Source of the DNA: Lacrimispora xylanolytica
Lineage (GTDB): Bacteria > Bacillota > Clostridia > Lachnospirales > Lachnospiraceae
DNA: 64,000 nt
Reading direction: 5' to 3'
Assembly (NCBI RefSeq): GCF_026723765.1
Contig: NZ_CP113524.1
Location: 4,350,001 to 4,414,000, forward strand
Below, one piece after another: positions 1 through 8,794 of the stretch. A model generated the notes under the pieces. The model saw only the letters and a list, made by a program, of their open reading frames with translations, did no database searches and was not told the origin of the DNA. The position numbers and the translations under genes were made by a program. The stretch's first letter is position 1. Each line of letters starts with the position of its first letter.

Positions 1-694
1 TCATCGTAAAATCATTTTCACCGTCACCAATTGCCATGGTCTGAGCCCTGTCGATTCCTAAAAGGTCTGCTAGGCGGTGAATGGCTTCCCCTTTTGATGC
101 GCCAAGGGCATTGATCTCCAGATTGTTTGGAATGGAGGAGGTGACCAGAATATCAGCCTGCTTATTTAACTCAGCTCTTAATCTGGCCCGGCCTTCCATG
201 TCAGGGAAGAACAGATTGATTTTTTCTACTGGCTTACGAATGTTTCTTACATAGTCTATGATACTGGGATGGAGGTCCCTGGTTTTTTTGACCAGATCCT
301 GCAATGCATCTGTCAGGCAATAGTCAGATAGATTCTCAAAGAATTTAGGTTCTGTGATACCTCTTCCTTCTATATAAGGATCATACATGACGGGATAGTT
401 GTCTACGAACTTTAAAAGCTCCATCGCTTTTTCCCATGTCAGCATTCTGGTATCCAGCACAGTATTTTCCTTTAAGTCATGTATGACTGCACCATTGGTT
501 GCTATGGCATACCGGATACCGTCTATATCTTTTATCTCAGATGGTATGCCGTCTGCGGTCCGACCAGTGCAGGGAACTACTAATATTCCATTTTGAATAC
601 ATTCAGTAAGTGCCTTACGGTTCTCTTTTGAAAGCTGCTTTTTACTGTTCAGTAATGTTCCGTCCAAATCTAGTGCAATAAGCTTAATGTCCAA
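1..694 (-). CDS. Cof-type HAD-superfamily phosphatase, 3' end cut by window edge
   Basis: Partial protein of 231 visible residues. Reading the minus strand from a TTG at 694, it opens with the HAD motif I DLDGT a few residues in, followed by PCTGR, a cap region, and motif IV GDGENDF near the left edge. This is the Cof/YidA-like layout (known family: cytosolic phosphatases acting on sugar phosphates and other small phosphoesters; substrate not predictable here). The TTG start is chosen because GGAG lies 9 bases upstream and the nearby ATG at 707 is out of frame and soon stopped. It begins 12 bases after the stop of the preceding gene, so it is probably the last visible member of the pfk-dnaX-recR operon. 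Confidence 0.85.
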   Translation of the reverse strand, partial: MDIKLIALDLDGTLLNSKKQLSKENRKALTECIQNGILVVPCTGRTADGIPSEIKDIDGIRYAIATNGAVIHDLKENTVLDTRMLTWEKAMELLKFVDNYPVMYDPYIEGRGITEPKFFENLSDYCLTDALQDLVKKTRDLHPSIIDYVRNIRKPVEKINLFFPDMEGRARLRAELNKQADILVTSSIPNNLEINALGASKGEAIHRLADLLGIDRAQTMAIGDGENDFTM

Positions 695-706
695 TTTTAT
701 ACTCCA

Positions 707-3310
707 TTAATATATGAAATGTTCTTCTTTTAAAACCAGAAGTCCGTCTTTATCGTACTTGGAAGAAAAGAGGTTTTTGATCCGTTTTCCAAAGGATGGC
801 TTTTCTGCCCGGTCTGCGGCTTCCTCTATGAGACTCTCTGCTGATGTTCTACTTAATGAGATACCGTCTTCTTCCATGATTTCTATTCGCTCATATAGGG
901 CAAGCATGCTCTTGCCTGTAATGCTGCAATCAATCTCATTGGCATAACGACAGGCATATTGGGCAAATTCATCAATGTCCATTTCTTCATCAGACACGTA
1001 GGAAGCTGCTTCCTCCCGCACGGTCTGGCTTACTTCCTGGCTGTATGGCTCATTGTGAGAATCCTTTTTATTTCTGGAGAAAAGCTTTTTACGAGGAGCG
1101 GGGTTTTCTTCTACGGGTTCCTGGGGTTCATACGCTTCATCTGGAAGATAATTGTTTTCTTCCTCATAGCTGTAATCTTCCTGATATTCTTCCTCATAAT
1201 CTCCCTGAGACTGGTAGGAAGCCTGGTCCTGGTAATTGGACTCCTGATAATCGGTCTCCTGATTAGAGGTATTGCCGAAACGCTTCTTTTCTCTATAGGG
1301 CATTTCCGTCTGAGGATGTGGAGCAGCCTGGTAGTCCGTAAGCTGTTCCCTTAAAATCTCCGGCTGGGAGACAGGACGTTTTGACGGGGATACAGGATCA
1401 ACCTCTCCGCTTCCAATGCATTCGAACTTACTGGCAAGAGCGGGGTGTTCCCTATGTAAGGTCTCCATCTGCTTTGGATTGTCAATAAGGACTACGATCA
1501 TTCCGCTTGTATCCTGGCTCATGATATGGTTCAGCTCATTTAAGGCTTCGAGAGTAAGGTCTCCGGCTTCCTCAATTACAAGGTCTTTTCCAGCAAGCTT
1601 CTCTGCGCAGGCTAATACTCCACGCTTGGATAATTTGGAACCGGTGATTTTTGCTACCGGATTGTTGACACCATTTTCCTTATGAATCTGCTTTAAGGCT
1701 TCCACTGCCATGGAAAGTCCTTTTTCAGGAGTTCTTGCCTCTATCATAAGATGATTCCGTACCGGAATATCATCTGGTTCATCTTCTTCTTCCTCTTCAT
1801 AGAGGTCCTCAAACTGAAGGTGGTCCGCGGAAGCGGAGTGGAGCTCTTCCTGAACTGGTTCAAAAAAGCTATGGTTTGAGTTTTCTATTTCTGAGGCGTA
1901 TGAATCATAGGCTGGCTCAGCCTGGGGGAAATATTCTTCCTCTTCTTCTGCGGTTATGGCAGACTGCTCACCTTCGAACTCCCCGTTTTCGTAAACGTCA
2001 ATATTTTCCTGATAATTGCCGTCCTCTTGATGATAGTCGGATTCTTCCATGGCGTATTGGGACATATCAGGCTCTTCTTTTTCATACTGAAGATTGTTAT
2101 ATTCCTCTGCAGCGTACTGGGAGTTCCCGGGGTCCTCTTCGCCATACTGGTAGATGCCAGGTTCCTCGGAGAGGTACTGAGCATTCTCAGGCTCTTCTTC
2201 CTCATACTGATAGGCACCAGATTCTTCTGTATCAAACTGGGGCATCTGAGAATCTTCCTCAGTATCGAAGCGGGAAATTGTTGGTTCTTCCATGCTGTAT
2301 GGGGAAATCTCGGAAACATTAAGGGATGGGTCTGTAAAATCTTCTTCGATAACAGGCTCCGAATGGGTTTCCATGCCTTTCGGTCTTTTTACAGAGGTCA
2401 TGGGACGTCCGACTCTTCGGATGTCTTCTAAGACTCTTGTATGCTCCAGTTTTGTCTCGGGCTGAAGCACCGGTTCATCGTAGGAAATCTTTGATAATTC
2501 TCTTGCAAGACTCTCCTGGACAGCGGCTTCCTCTATGGACGCTTCCAGATTAGAGACCATGGGAGTTTCCTGGTAGAGAAATTCAGGCTCCTCTTTCGGA
2601 GCTGGTTCTTCATCGTAATATTCTTCCTCTGGCTCTGCATCTTCTGTGGGCATGCCATTTCCATATCTTTGTTCTACGGCACGAAGTCTTGCTTCGTACT
2701 TGTCCCTGTTTTCTACAAGGTCCATCTGATAATGGGTGAGAGGGGCATATTTTATCTTAAGGTCCATGGCCTTATCCACGTATTTACCAAGGCCGAACAT
2801 GAGCATGATACGGTCGCAGGTTTCCACACAGCGATCGGGCATGCCAGCCAGGCTGTATAATTCCGCCAGCTCATAAAGCCATTTCTCGTCAAGCTCTACA
2901 CTTGTGTAGGACTCCAGGGAATGGATGAGCTGCTGAGCCGGTGCACCTTTTGATTTTAAGATCATGTAACGCAAAAGCTGCTGCCTTGGGTCCTCGGAGG
3001 CAAGATCACCGAACTCTTTGTAATAAGCTTCGGCTTCTTCGATGTTGCCTTCCTTGATGGCCAGCTCAGCCAGCTTATATAACAGGCGCTTTCCAATGGG
3101 AGCGCGCTCGTAAGCCTGCAGAAGAATGTCCTTGGCTTCCTGATATTCTTTATTTTTCTCATAGACCATGGCTACCATGGACAGTAGATTGGTGTTGCGC
3201 ACTCTTCTCCAGTCGATCGTATCGGCTATCTTCATAGCCGTCTCATAGTCGTTTTTGCCGACCAGTTTTTTAATCTGTTCAACCTTTATATTAAACTCGT
3301 ACTTATCCAT
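707..3310 (-). CDS. Large TPR protein with acidic decapeptide repeats and a degenerate AAA-like domain
   Basis: About 867 residues, no assigned function. Three parts are visible (numbered from the upstream ATG at 3319). Residues 10-200 are helical TPR-like repeats (KEYQEAKDILLQAYERAP, then GNIEEAEAYY). Residues 220-510 are very acidic and include seven exact 10-residue units. Residues 518-640 resemble a CbbX/SpoVK-type AAA module but are worn: the P-loop position reads ITGSKLSKRG with no GKT, while VIEEAGDL resembles Walker B and GMIVVLIDNPKQME resembles the following strand. A second low-complexity stretch precedes a helical C-terminal domain (778-870). The start at 3310 is preferred over 3319 because AGGAG lies 9 bases from it and touches the earlier ATG. 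It lies in the recR operon. A scaffold role is possible; that is inference. Confidence 0.8.
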   Translation of the reverse strand: MDKYEFNIKVEQIKKLVGKNDYETAMKIADTIDWRRVRNTNLLSMVAMVYEKNKEYQEAKDILLQAYERAPIGKRLLYKLAELAIKEGNIEEAEAYYKEFGDLASEDPRQQLLRYMILKSKGAPAQQLIHSLESYTSVELDEKWLYELAELYSLAGMPDRCVETCDRIMLMFGLGKYVDKAMDLKIKYAPLTHYQMDLVENRDKYEARLRAVEQRYGNGMPTEDAEPEEEYYDEEPAPKEEPEFLYQETPMVSNLEASIEEAAVQESLARELSKISYDEPVLQPETKLEHTRVLEDIRRVGRPMTSVKRPKGMETHSEPVIEEDFTDPSLNVSEISPYSMEEPTISRFDTEEDSQMPQFDTEESGAYQYEEEEPENAQYLSEEPGIYQYGEEDPGNSQYAAEEYNNLQYEKEEPDMSQYAMEESDYHQEDGNYQENIDVYENGEFEGEQSAITAEEEEEYFPQAEPAYDSYASEIENSNHSFFEPVQEELHSASADHLQFEDLYEEEEEDEPDDIPVRNHLMIEARTPEKGLSMAVEALKQIHKENGVNNPVAKITGSKLSKRGVLACAEKLAGKDLVIEEAGDLTLEALNELNHIMSQDTSGMIVVLIDNPKQMETLHREHPALASKFECIGSGEVDPVSPSKRPVSQPEILREQLTDYQAAPHPQTEMPYREKKRFGNTSNQETDYQESNYQDQASYQSQGDYEEEYQEDYSYEEENNYLPDEAYEPQEPVEENPAPRKKLFSRNKKDSHNEPYSQEVSQTVREEAASYVSDEEMDIDEFAQYACRYANEIDCSITGKSMLALYERIEIMEEDGISLSRTSAESLIEEAADRAEKPSFGKRIKNLFSSKYDKDGLLVLKEEHFIY
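2030..2239 (-). repeat. Seven 30-bp units encoding acidic decapeptides
   Basis: Codons 361-430 (numbered from 3319) form seven consecutive 10-residue units of pattern Q-(F/Y)-x-x-E-E-x-x-x-x, for example QFDTEESGAY, QYEEEEPENA, QYLSEEPGIY and QYGEEDPGNS. The spacing is exact but positions 3-4 and 7-10 vary, so this is an old, diverged array rather than a recent slippage product. Confidence 0.85.
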
Positions 3311-3339
3311 TCTTTGCATCTCCTAACAAGGCAAATGAG

Positions 3340-3936
3340 TTACAGTTCGACCCTGCCTTCCAGGGCCCGTAACAATGTTACCTCATCTATGTACTCTAAG
3401 TCTCCTCCAACGGGTACTCCGCTGGCTATACGGGTAACTCTGATTCCTGTCGGTTTGATCAGCTTGCTGATATACATGGCTGTTGTCTCGCCTTCAAGAC
3501 TGGAATTGGTAGCAATGATCACCTCTTCCACGTCTCCCTGCAGTCTCTGCATCAATTCCTTCAGCTTTATGTCTCCAGGTCCGATTCCAAGCATTGGGGA
3601 AATGGCTCCGTGAAGGACATGGTAAACGCCTTCAAACTTTCCGGTTTTTTCATAGGCAGCTAAGTCTCTTGTATCTTCCACTACCATGATCACCTTATGA
3701 CTGCGCTTCTCGCTCATACAGATGGGACATCGTTCCTTGTCCGTCAGGGTAAAGCATTCCTTGCAGTAATGTACATTGCGTTTTGCTTCTGTAATGGATG
3801 AAGCAAGGCCTGCCACTTGTTCCTCCGGCATATTGATGATGTGAAATGCCAGACGCTGTGCGGATTTACTGCCAATGCCCGGTAGCTTTGACAGCTCTTC
3901 GATTAACTTCGTTATCTGACTGCTATAGTAATCCAT
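3340..3936 (-). CDS. recR: Recombination mediator RecR
   Basis: Full-length RecR (198 residues, usual size). It carries an N-terminal helix-hairpin-helix ([15 protein letters not shown]), a four-cysteine zinc motif (CKEC then CPIC) and a Toprim domain beginning [12 protein letters not shown]. The family works with RecF/RecO in loading RecA on gapped DNA. It lies 2 bases downstream of ybaB and follows dnaX, the widely conserved dnaX-ybaB-recR order, so co-transcription is near certain. Confidence 0.98.
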   Translation of the reverse strand: MDYYSSQITKLIEELSKLPGIGSKSAQRLAFHIINMPEEQVAGLASSITEAKRNVHYCKECFTLTDKERCPICMSEKRSHKVIMVVEDTRDLAAYEKTGKFEGVYHVLHGAISPMLGIGPGDIKLKELMQRLQGDVEEVIIATNSSLEGETTAMYISKLIKPTGIRVTRIASGVPVGGDLEYIDEVTLLRALEGRVEL

Positions 3937-3938
3937 AA

Positions 3939-4292
3939 TTAGAACGGAAAGCCTCCGCCTAAACCGCCAAGCCCTCCGGTAAGCTTAGCCATGGCAGAAC
4001 TGTTCTCTTCCTCCATCTCACGGAAGGCTTCGTTGGTAGCTGCCATAATCAGGTCCTCTAACATCTCGATATCCTCAGGATCAACAACTTCCTGAGACAG
4101 CTTTACTGATGTTACTTCTTTTTTTCCGGAAACAGTAACGCTTACGGCTCCGCCGCCTGCTTTCGCGGTGTATTCCTTTTCCTCAAGGGCCTTTGTCGTC
4201 TCTTCCATCTGACGCTGCATCTTCTGTGCCTGCTTCATTAAATTGTTCATATTGCCAGGCATTGCGCCTGGAAAACCGCCACGTTTTGCCAT
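3939..4292 (-). CDS. YbaB/EbfC-family nucleoid-associated protein
   Basis: 117 residues, typical length. A coiled N-terminal segment ([15 protein letters not shown]) precedes the conserved core with [16 protein letters not shown] and [12 protein letters not shown], and the C-terminus is Gly-rich ([12 protein letters not shown]). Members bind DNA as dimers. The N-terminal basic, Met/Gly-rich stretch ([14 protein letters not shown]) is common in clostridial forms. It sits between dnaX and recR with very short spacing, and the ATG at 4292 is preceded by AGGAGGACAG. Confidence 0.96.
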   Translation of the reverse strand: MAKRGGFPGAMPGNMNNLMKQAQKMQRQMEETTKALEEKEYTAKAGGGAVSVTVSGKKEVTSVKLSQEVVDPEDIEMLEDLIMAATNEAFREMEEENSSAMAKLTGGLGGLGGGFPF

Positions 4293-4322
4293 GGGATCTG
4301 TCCTCCTGATTTTCCTGTTCTA

Positions 4323-5888
4323 TTATTCTTCTATTGTAATATCCATTAATATGTTTGTCTTTAGTTCTTCGTCGCTGACGTAAATGGTATCCAGGCGTTC
4401 GCCTCCGCCGCGAATTCTTGTCTTAAAGTCGATGGACTTTTTGTAATGGTCTTCTACATACCCTTTTAACTCTGAGATCACAGCTTCTCTGCTTCCGATC
4501 ATGTAACTGTTCTGATCATCAAAAACGATGCAAAGACAGCTTTCTCCGGCTGGTTCCACCACTGTTTCCCGGAAGCTGGCCCTGTTGGGGCCTCCTAATT
4601 CCCGGGTAATCTTTCCCCATTCGCTTCGGATCAGATTTAAGTCTTCCAGCTGTCCTTTCGGAAGTGAGACACGCTCTGCTGGAGTCATCTCCTCTTTAAG
4701 AGGTACATCTTTTTGCACAGCGGCTACCGTTACGCCCTGCTCTAACTGCTTTTCTATGGACTTGATTCTCTCAATGAGGGAGTCTAAGTTTTCTTCCATC
4801 TGGGGACGGGTCAGCTTTATGAGTGCGACCTCAATGAGTACCCGTTTCTGGGAGGCATAGCGAAGCTGATTGGATAGATCTGAAAATACACGGATATACC
4901 GCAGCAAGGTTTCCTGATCGATCCGGTTACTGTCCTCTTTTAGGATGTTCTGGTTTTCTGTTGACATATCAAGCAGGTTATCTGTATCATCAACAGATTT
5001 TAAAATGAGAAGATTTCTCATATACCAGATAAAGTCTACCACAAACTGACCAAGCTCTCTACCCTGTATTACCATTTCCTCTAAAGTAGAGATGCAATCC
5101 TTTGTCCGGTTCTCTGTGATGGCACGGAACAAGGTTCCGAAAACAGTGATATCCACAGCACCAAGGACATCCAGAACATTGTCGTAGGTAAGTACCTCTC
5201 CATAGTGAAAGGCAATGCACTGGTCTAACAGGCTTAAGGCATCTCTTAGAGCGCCGTCAGCCGCTTTTGCGATATAAGTAATGGCTTTGTCTTCCACCTG
5301 TATTTGTTCAGCGGCAGTAAGGGCCTTTAAATGGTCTGAAATGGTCTCCACCGTAATGCGCTTAAAATCATATCTCTGACAGCGGGACATTACGGTTACG
5401 GGAATCTTATGCACCTCAGTGGTGGCTAAGATGAATATCACGTAGGAGGGCGGCTCTTCCAGAGTCTTTAACAGTGCATTAAAGGCTCCTGTAGAAAGCA
5501 TATGAACCTCATCGATGATATAAACCCGGTATTTGCCTTCTGTGGGAGGATACTGAACCTGGTCTCTGATCTCCCTGATGTTCTCAACGCCATTGTTGGA
5601 AGCGGCATCGATCTCTACTACGTTAAGGGAAGCACCGGCTGCAATGTTTTTGCAGGTTGGGCATTCTCCGCAGGGACTTCCATCCTCCGGGTGCTCACAG
5701 TTGACTGCCTTTGCAAAAATCTTTGCAATACTTGTTTTACCGGTTCCTCTGGTTCCGCAAAACAGATATGCATGCCCGATACGCCCGGAAACTATCTGGT
5801 TTTTTAATGTTTGTACGATATGGTCCTGTCCCTTTACATCTGTAAAAGACGGTGGGCGCCATTTCCGATACAATGCCGTATATGACAT
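4323..5888 (-). CDS. dnaX: DNA polymerase III subunit gamma/tau
   Basis: About 521 residues from the ATG at 5888. The order is the classic N-terminus SYTALYRKWRP, Walker A GTRGTGKTSIAK, a zinc site with CEH, CGEC and C, Walker B DEVHMLS, and TLEEPPSYVIFILATTE with sensor 1. The C-terminal part is variable. It is the clamp-loader ATPase of the replisome. The start is chosen because AAGGAG lies 9 bases upstream, overlapping the pfk stop codon; an upstream in-frame ATG at 5915 would add nine residues and overlap pfk. The pfk-dnaX closeness implies translational coupling. Confidence 0.97.
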   Translation of the reverse strand: MSYTALYRKWRPPSFTDVKGQDHIVQTLKNQIVSGRIGHAYLFCGTRGTGKTSIAKIFAKAVNCEHPEDGSPCGECPTCKNIAAGASLNVVEIDAASNNGVENIREIRDQVQYPPTEGKYRVYIIDEVHMLSTGAFNALLKTLEEPPSYVIFILATTEVHKIPVTVMSRCQRYDFKRITVETISDHLKALTAAEQIQVEDKAITYIAKAADGALRDALSLLDQCIAFHYGEVLTYDNVLDVLGAVDITVFGTLFRAITENRTKDCISTLEEMVIQGRELGQFVVDFIWYMRNLLILKSVDDTDNLLDMSTENQNILKEDSNRIDQETLLRYIRVFSDLSNQLRYASQKRVLIEVALIKLTRPQMEENLDSLIERIKSIEKQLEQGVTVAAVQKDVPLKEEMTPAERVSLPKGQLEDLNLIRSEWGKITRELGGPNRASFRETVVEPAGESCLCIVFDDQNSYMIGSREAVISELKGYVEDHYKKSIDFKTRIRGGGERLDTIYVSDEELKTNILMDITIEE

Positions 5889-5901
5889 GCTGATTGACTC
5901 C

Positions 5902-6981
5902 TTATTCGTCCCCAAAGCTAATGCCTATCATCTTGGCTTCCCTGACGATAGAGCATTGAGGATCGACTGTTTTTAATTTTCCGGCAACACCAGAAAGCGG
6001 CATCTTAACGATATCATTGTTTTGCACCGCTACCATATTGCCGTATTCCTTGTTCTTAATAAGCAGGGCCGCTTCTGCTCCAAGCCTGGTGGAAAGCACA
6101 CGGTCAAAGGGACATGGATCTCCGCCCCTTTGCATGTGGCCTGGCACAGTGACCCGTACCTCCTGGCCTGTCCGCTCCGTGATCATGGCTCCGATCTCGT
6201 AAGCAACTGATGGATAAACGACTCCGCTCTTTTTTTTCTCTTTCAGCTCTTTTTTACTGAGAGCTGCATTCTCTTTTGAAATGGCACCCTCGGCAACGGC
6301 AATGATGGAAAACTTTTTGCCGTTTTTCGTGCGGGTCTTTAAGGCCTCGATTACAACATCAAGATCATAGGGAATCTCCGGAAGGAGTATGATATCAGCT
6401 CCTCCTGCGATGCCGGCATAAAGAGTCAGCCAGCCTACCTTATGGCCCATGACCTCTACAATAAAGACTCTTCCGTGGGATGCGGCTGTAGTATGAATGC
6501 AGTCAATGGCATTGGTTGCCACGTTCATCGCACTCTCGAAACCAAAGGTCATATCCGTTCCCCATAAATCATTATCTATGGTTTTGGGGAGGGAAACTAC
6601 GTTAAGCCCTTCTTCCCTGAGAAGATTGGCTGTCTTTTGGCTTCCGTTGCCTCCTAATACCACGAGGCATTCTAATTTCAATTTTTTATAGGTGTGCTTC
6701 ATGGCCTCCACCTTATCAAGGCCATTGGCATCAGGGGTACGCATCAGTTTAAATGGCTGCCTTGAAGTGCCTAGAATGGTTCCGCCTTTTGTTAATATCC
6801 CGGAAAATTCTTCAGGTCTCATAATACGGTAATCGGTATAAATAAGGCCTTTGTAACCATCTTCAAAGCCTATGATCTCTATATCGTCGAACATCCGGTA
6901 AAGTGCTTTTGCCACGCCGCGCATGGTTGCGTTTAAGCTCTGGCAGTCTCCTCCGCTCGTCAGCATTCCAATTCTCATCAT
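5902..6981 (-). CDS. 6-phosphofructokinase, atypical active-site set
   Basis: 359 residues of the PFK fold (fructose-6-phosphate to fructose-1,6-bisphosphate). The N-terminal loop is TSGGDCQSLNATMRG, the substrate loop is PKTIDND with the catalytic Asp, and MGHKVGWLTLYAG and GHMQRGGDPCPFDR follow. Two features differ from the E. coli-type enzyme. The metal-binding GGDGS is GGNGS, and PGTIDND is PKTIDND, where Lys is usual in PPi-dependent and mixed-type PFKs. The Gly in GGNGS argues for ATP. The phosphoryl donor is therefore undecided, and this may be a second, paralogous PFK. It heads the operon leading to dnaX. Confidence 0.88.
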   Translation of the reverse strand: MMRIGMLTSGGDCQSLNATMRGVAKALYRMFDDIEIIGFEDGYKGLIYTDYRIMRPEEFSGILTKGGTILGTSRQPFKLMRTPDANGLDKVEAMKHTYKKLKLECLVVLGGNGSQKTANLLREEGLNVVSLPKTIDNDLWGTDMTFGFESAMNVATNAIDCIHTTAASHGRVFIVEVMGHKVGWLTLYAGIAGGADIILLPEIPYDLDVVIEALKTRTKNGKKFSIIAVAEGAISKENAALSKKELKEKKKSGVVYPSVAYEIGAMITERTGQEVRVTVPGHMQRGGDPCPFDRVLSTRLGAEAALLIKNKEYGNMVAVQNNDIVKMPLSGVAGKLKTVDPQCSIVREAKMIGISFGDE

Positions 6982-7030
6982 GAAAGCACACCCCTTCTTT
7001 GATTAGATTTGTCTTAGGGAAATAGGTACT

Positions 7031-7058
7031 ATTATACCCATTTTATTCTCAATTATAA
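7031..7058 (-). promoter_or_regulatory. Candidate promoter of the pfk-dnaX-recR operon
   Basis: Minus strand: TATAAT at 7036-7031 preceded by GGG; the best -35 with 16 bases spacing is TTATAA. The -35 is weak. It lies about 50 bases upstream of the pfk start and downstream of the SRP RNA terminator. Confidence 0.4.
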
Positions 7059-7138
7059 TACAAAGGGGAATGGCGGGCAAGGGAAAACTTCATTATATAA
7101 GAAAAATAAGAATTTTGTAAAAATGAACTCCGGGAATT

Positions 7139-7178
7139 GTAAAAGACACCGCAAAACATAATATGTTTCCGGCGTCTG
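7139..7178 (-). terminator. Rho-independent terminator of the SRP RNA
   Basis: Minus strand: GACGCCGGAAACAT, loop ATT, then ATGTTTTGCGGTGTC followed by TTTT. The long stem has one bulge and GT wobbles, and it starts 15-20 bases after the SRP RNA 3' end. Confidence 0.8.
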
Positions 7179-7194
7179 ATGAATTTTATATTTA

Positions 7195-7462
7195 AATCCG
7201 TGCGTCTCACTTTGAACCGCTATCACAGGCGTTACCCTGATAGTTAACTCAGTCCAGGCACCCTCACGGCACACAGTAACATTCATTTAGTGCTGCTGCA
7301 TTCCTGCCCTGACACGGTTCACGAAGTACTGTTGCGTAAGACCCAAACGTCATCGCCACTTTTCAGGGGCAGCCCTGCAATAGACAGCCCGAGGTGAGAC
7401 ATCACCCCTGCTAGAGCGGATTGCAGGTACAGGGCACCGCTATCTCCCCGGCTGCACGGAAG
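7195..7462 (-). ncRNA. ffs: Signal recognition particle RNA, large type with Alu domain
   Basis: About 268 nt, ends approximate. The Alu part near the 5' end contains AGCGGTGCCCTGTACCTGC and AATCCGCTCTAGCAGGG. The conserved S-domain hairpin is GTGAACCGTGTCAGG, then GCA-GGAA-TGC, then AGCAGCAC. The ends pair (TCCGTGC at the 5' end with GCACGGA at the 3' end), closing the long rod. This is the Bacillus/Clostridium form of scRNA, the scaffold for Ffh. The pairs closing the GGAA tetraloop differ from the usual CC/GG. It has its own near-consensus promoter and a terminator. Confidence 0.93.
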
Positions 7463-7494
7463 CTTTATGACATTTTAGTATATAACCGGAGTTA

Positions 7495-7523
7495 AGTATA
7501 CATGGAAACATGGGGATTGTCAA
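7495..7523 (-). promoter_or_regulatory. Promoter of the SRP RNA gene
   Basis: Minus strand: TTGACA at 7523-7518, 17-base spacer, TATACT at 7500-7495. It lies between the tadA stop and the SRP RNA. Initiation about 7 bases on would give a precursor with roughly 25 extra 5' bases. Confidence 0.88.
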
Positions 7524-7527
7524 GGAT

Positions 7528-8016
7528 TTACAGGGGATTTGCCTCTTCCAGTTTCTGTTTTTTCTTTTCCCTCAGTTCCCGAAAAAAGTTTTTCATCATT
7601 TGGGAGCATTCGTCTAAAAGAACTCCGATTTCTGTCTCCACCTGATGGTTGAACCGTTCCTCATGAAGCATGTCCAAAATCGAGCCTGCGCAGCCTGCCT
7701 TGGGGTTCATACAGCCGATGACGACTCTTGGGATTCTGGCCTGGACGATGGCTCCGGCACACATGGGGCAGGGCTCTAAGGTCACGTACATGGTGCAGCC
7801 TTCTAATCTCCAGTCTCCCATGTATTTACATGCTTTTTTGATGGCATTGATCTCCGCGTGGGACAGAACATTCTGATCTATGGTACGGCGGTTATAGCCC
7901 CGGGCTATGATTTTATCTTCATAGACGATGACACAGCCAATGGGTACCTCGCCGATGTCACGTGCTTTTTTCGCCTGTAAGAGAGCAGCTCTCATATATT
8001 TTTCATCACTGGTCAT
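7528..8016 (-). CDS. tadA: tRNA adenosine(34) deaminase
   Basis: 162 residues from the ATG at 8016. It is a zinc deaminase with HAEINAI (His and catalytic Glu) and PCPMCAGAI (two Cys ligands). It converts A34 to inosine in tRNA-Arg(ACG). The ATG at 8016 is chosen because AGAGGA lies about 8 bases upstream and family alignment starts there; an open frame to 8136 adds 40 unrelated residues that overlap the divergent promoter. Its stop abuts the SRP RNA promoter, and tadA next to ffs is a recurrent Bacillota arrangement. Confidence 0.95.
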   Translation of the reverse strand: MTSDEKYMRAALLQAKKARDIGEVPIGCVIVYEDKIIARGYNRRTIDQNVLSHAEINAIKKACKYMGDWRLEGCTMYVTLEPCPMCAGAIVQARIPRVVIGCMNPKAGCAGSILDMLHEERFNHQVETEIGVLLDECSQMMKNFFRELREKKKQKLEEANPL

Positions 8017-8041
8017 GGTAATTCCTCTTTGCATTTTATTA

Positions 8042-8050
8042 TGGTATAAT
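8042..8050 (+). promoter_or_regulatory. Extended -10 promoter for the radical-SAM gene
   Basis: TGGTATAAT (TGn plus TATAAT) with no good -35. Initiation would fall near 8057, almost at the ATG at 8062, which supports using the later ATG at 8086. Confidence 0.6.
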
Positions 8051-8085
8051 GAAAGTATAACATGAAACAAAGGAATGGTGAAGCT

Positions 8086-8781
8086 ATGAAACTTTGCGGA
8101 CTTCAAAAAACTACGCTTCTTGACTATCCTGGCCATGTAGCCGCTACGATATTCCTTGGCGGCTGCAATTTCTTATGTCCTTTCTGCCATAACAGTCAGT
8201 TGATAAAAGGGGATGTGACGCCATCATTTTCAGAGAATGAGATGATGGAATTTCTTGAAAAACGAAAGGGGATATTGGAAGGAATCTGCATTACAGGCGG
8301 AGAGCCTACCTTGAATGGAGATTTAGAAGCTTTGATTGAAAAAATTAAGGATTTAGGTTATCTTGTGAAGCTGGATACCAACGGGTATCGGCCTGAGGTC
8401 TTAAAAGGGCTGGTTTCTCTGGGGCTTCTTGATTACGTTGCCATGGATATTAAGGCGGGGAAAGATAATTATCCAAAGGCCTCCGGTATTGCCGGAATCC
8501 GCATGGAGAAGGTAGAAGAAAGCGCTTCTTTTTTAATGGAAAAGCATGTCCCTTTTGAGTTTCGTACTACGGTGGTAAAAGGCATACATACTCAGAAGGA
8601 CTTCGACGACATTGGAGCATGGCTTATGGGGCCCTCCCTTTTTTACCTTCAAAATTATGTGGAGTCTGAGGATGTTTTATGCCCCGGATATGAATCATTT
8701 ACCAGAGAGGAATTGGAAGCTTTTCTCGGGAGCTTAAAACCATTTCTGCCAAATGCATCACTTCGGGGCGTTGAACTATAA
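8086..8781 (+). CDS. Radical SAM protein of the anaerobic ribonucleotide-reductase activase type
   Basis: 231 residues. The iron-sulfur motif is CNFLCPFC (CX3CX2C), followed by CITGGEPTLN and VKLDTNGYRPE, which matches the NrdG/PflA-type activase family (4Fe-4S cluster, S-adenosylmethionine, generation of a glycyl radical in a partner). No nrdD or other glycyl-radical enzyme is adjacent, so the partner is unknown. The ATG at 8086 is preferred to 8062 because the promoter would make the first one leaderless, and AAGGAATGGTG lies upstream of the second. A strong terminator follows. Confidence 0.85.
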   Translation: MKLCGLQKTTLLDYPGHVAATIFLGGCNFLCPFCHNSQLIKGDVTPSFSENEMMEFLEKRKGILEGICITGGEPTLNGDLEALIEKIKDLGYLVKLDTNGYRPEVLKGLVSLGLLDYVAMDIKAGKDNYPKASGIAGIRMEKVEESASFLMEKHVPFEFRTTVVKGIHTQKDFDDIGAWLMGPSLFYLQNYVESEDVLCPGYESFTREELEAFLGSLKPFLPNASLRGVEL

Positions 8782-8794
8782 GAACTGCACACAA

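Noticed and set aside
7053-7286. 77-codon minus-strand ORF
   Set aside because: It overlaps the 3' half of the SRP RNA and its terminator.
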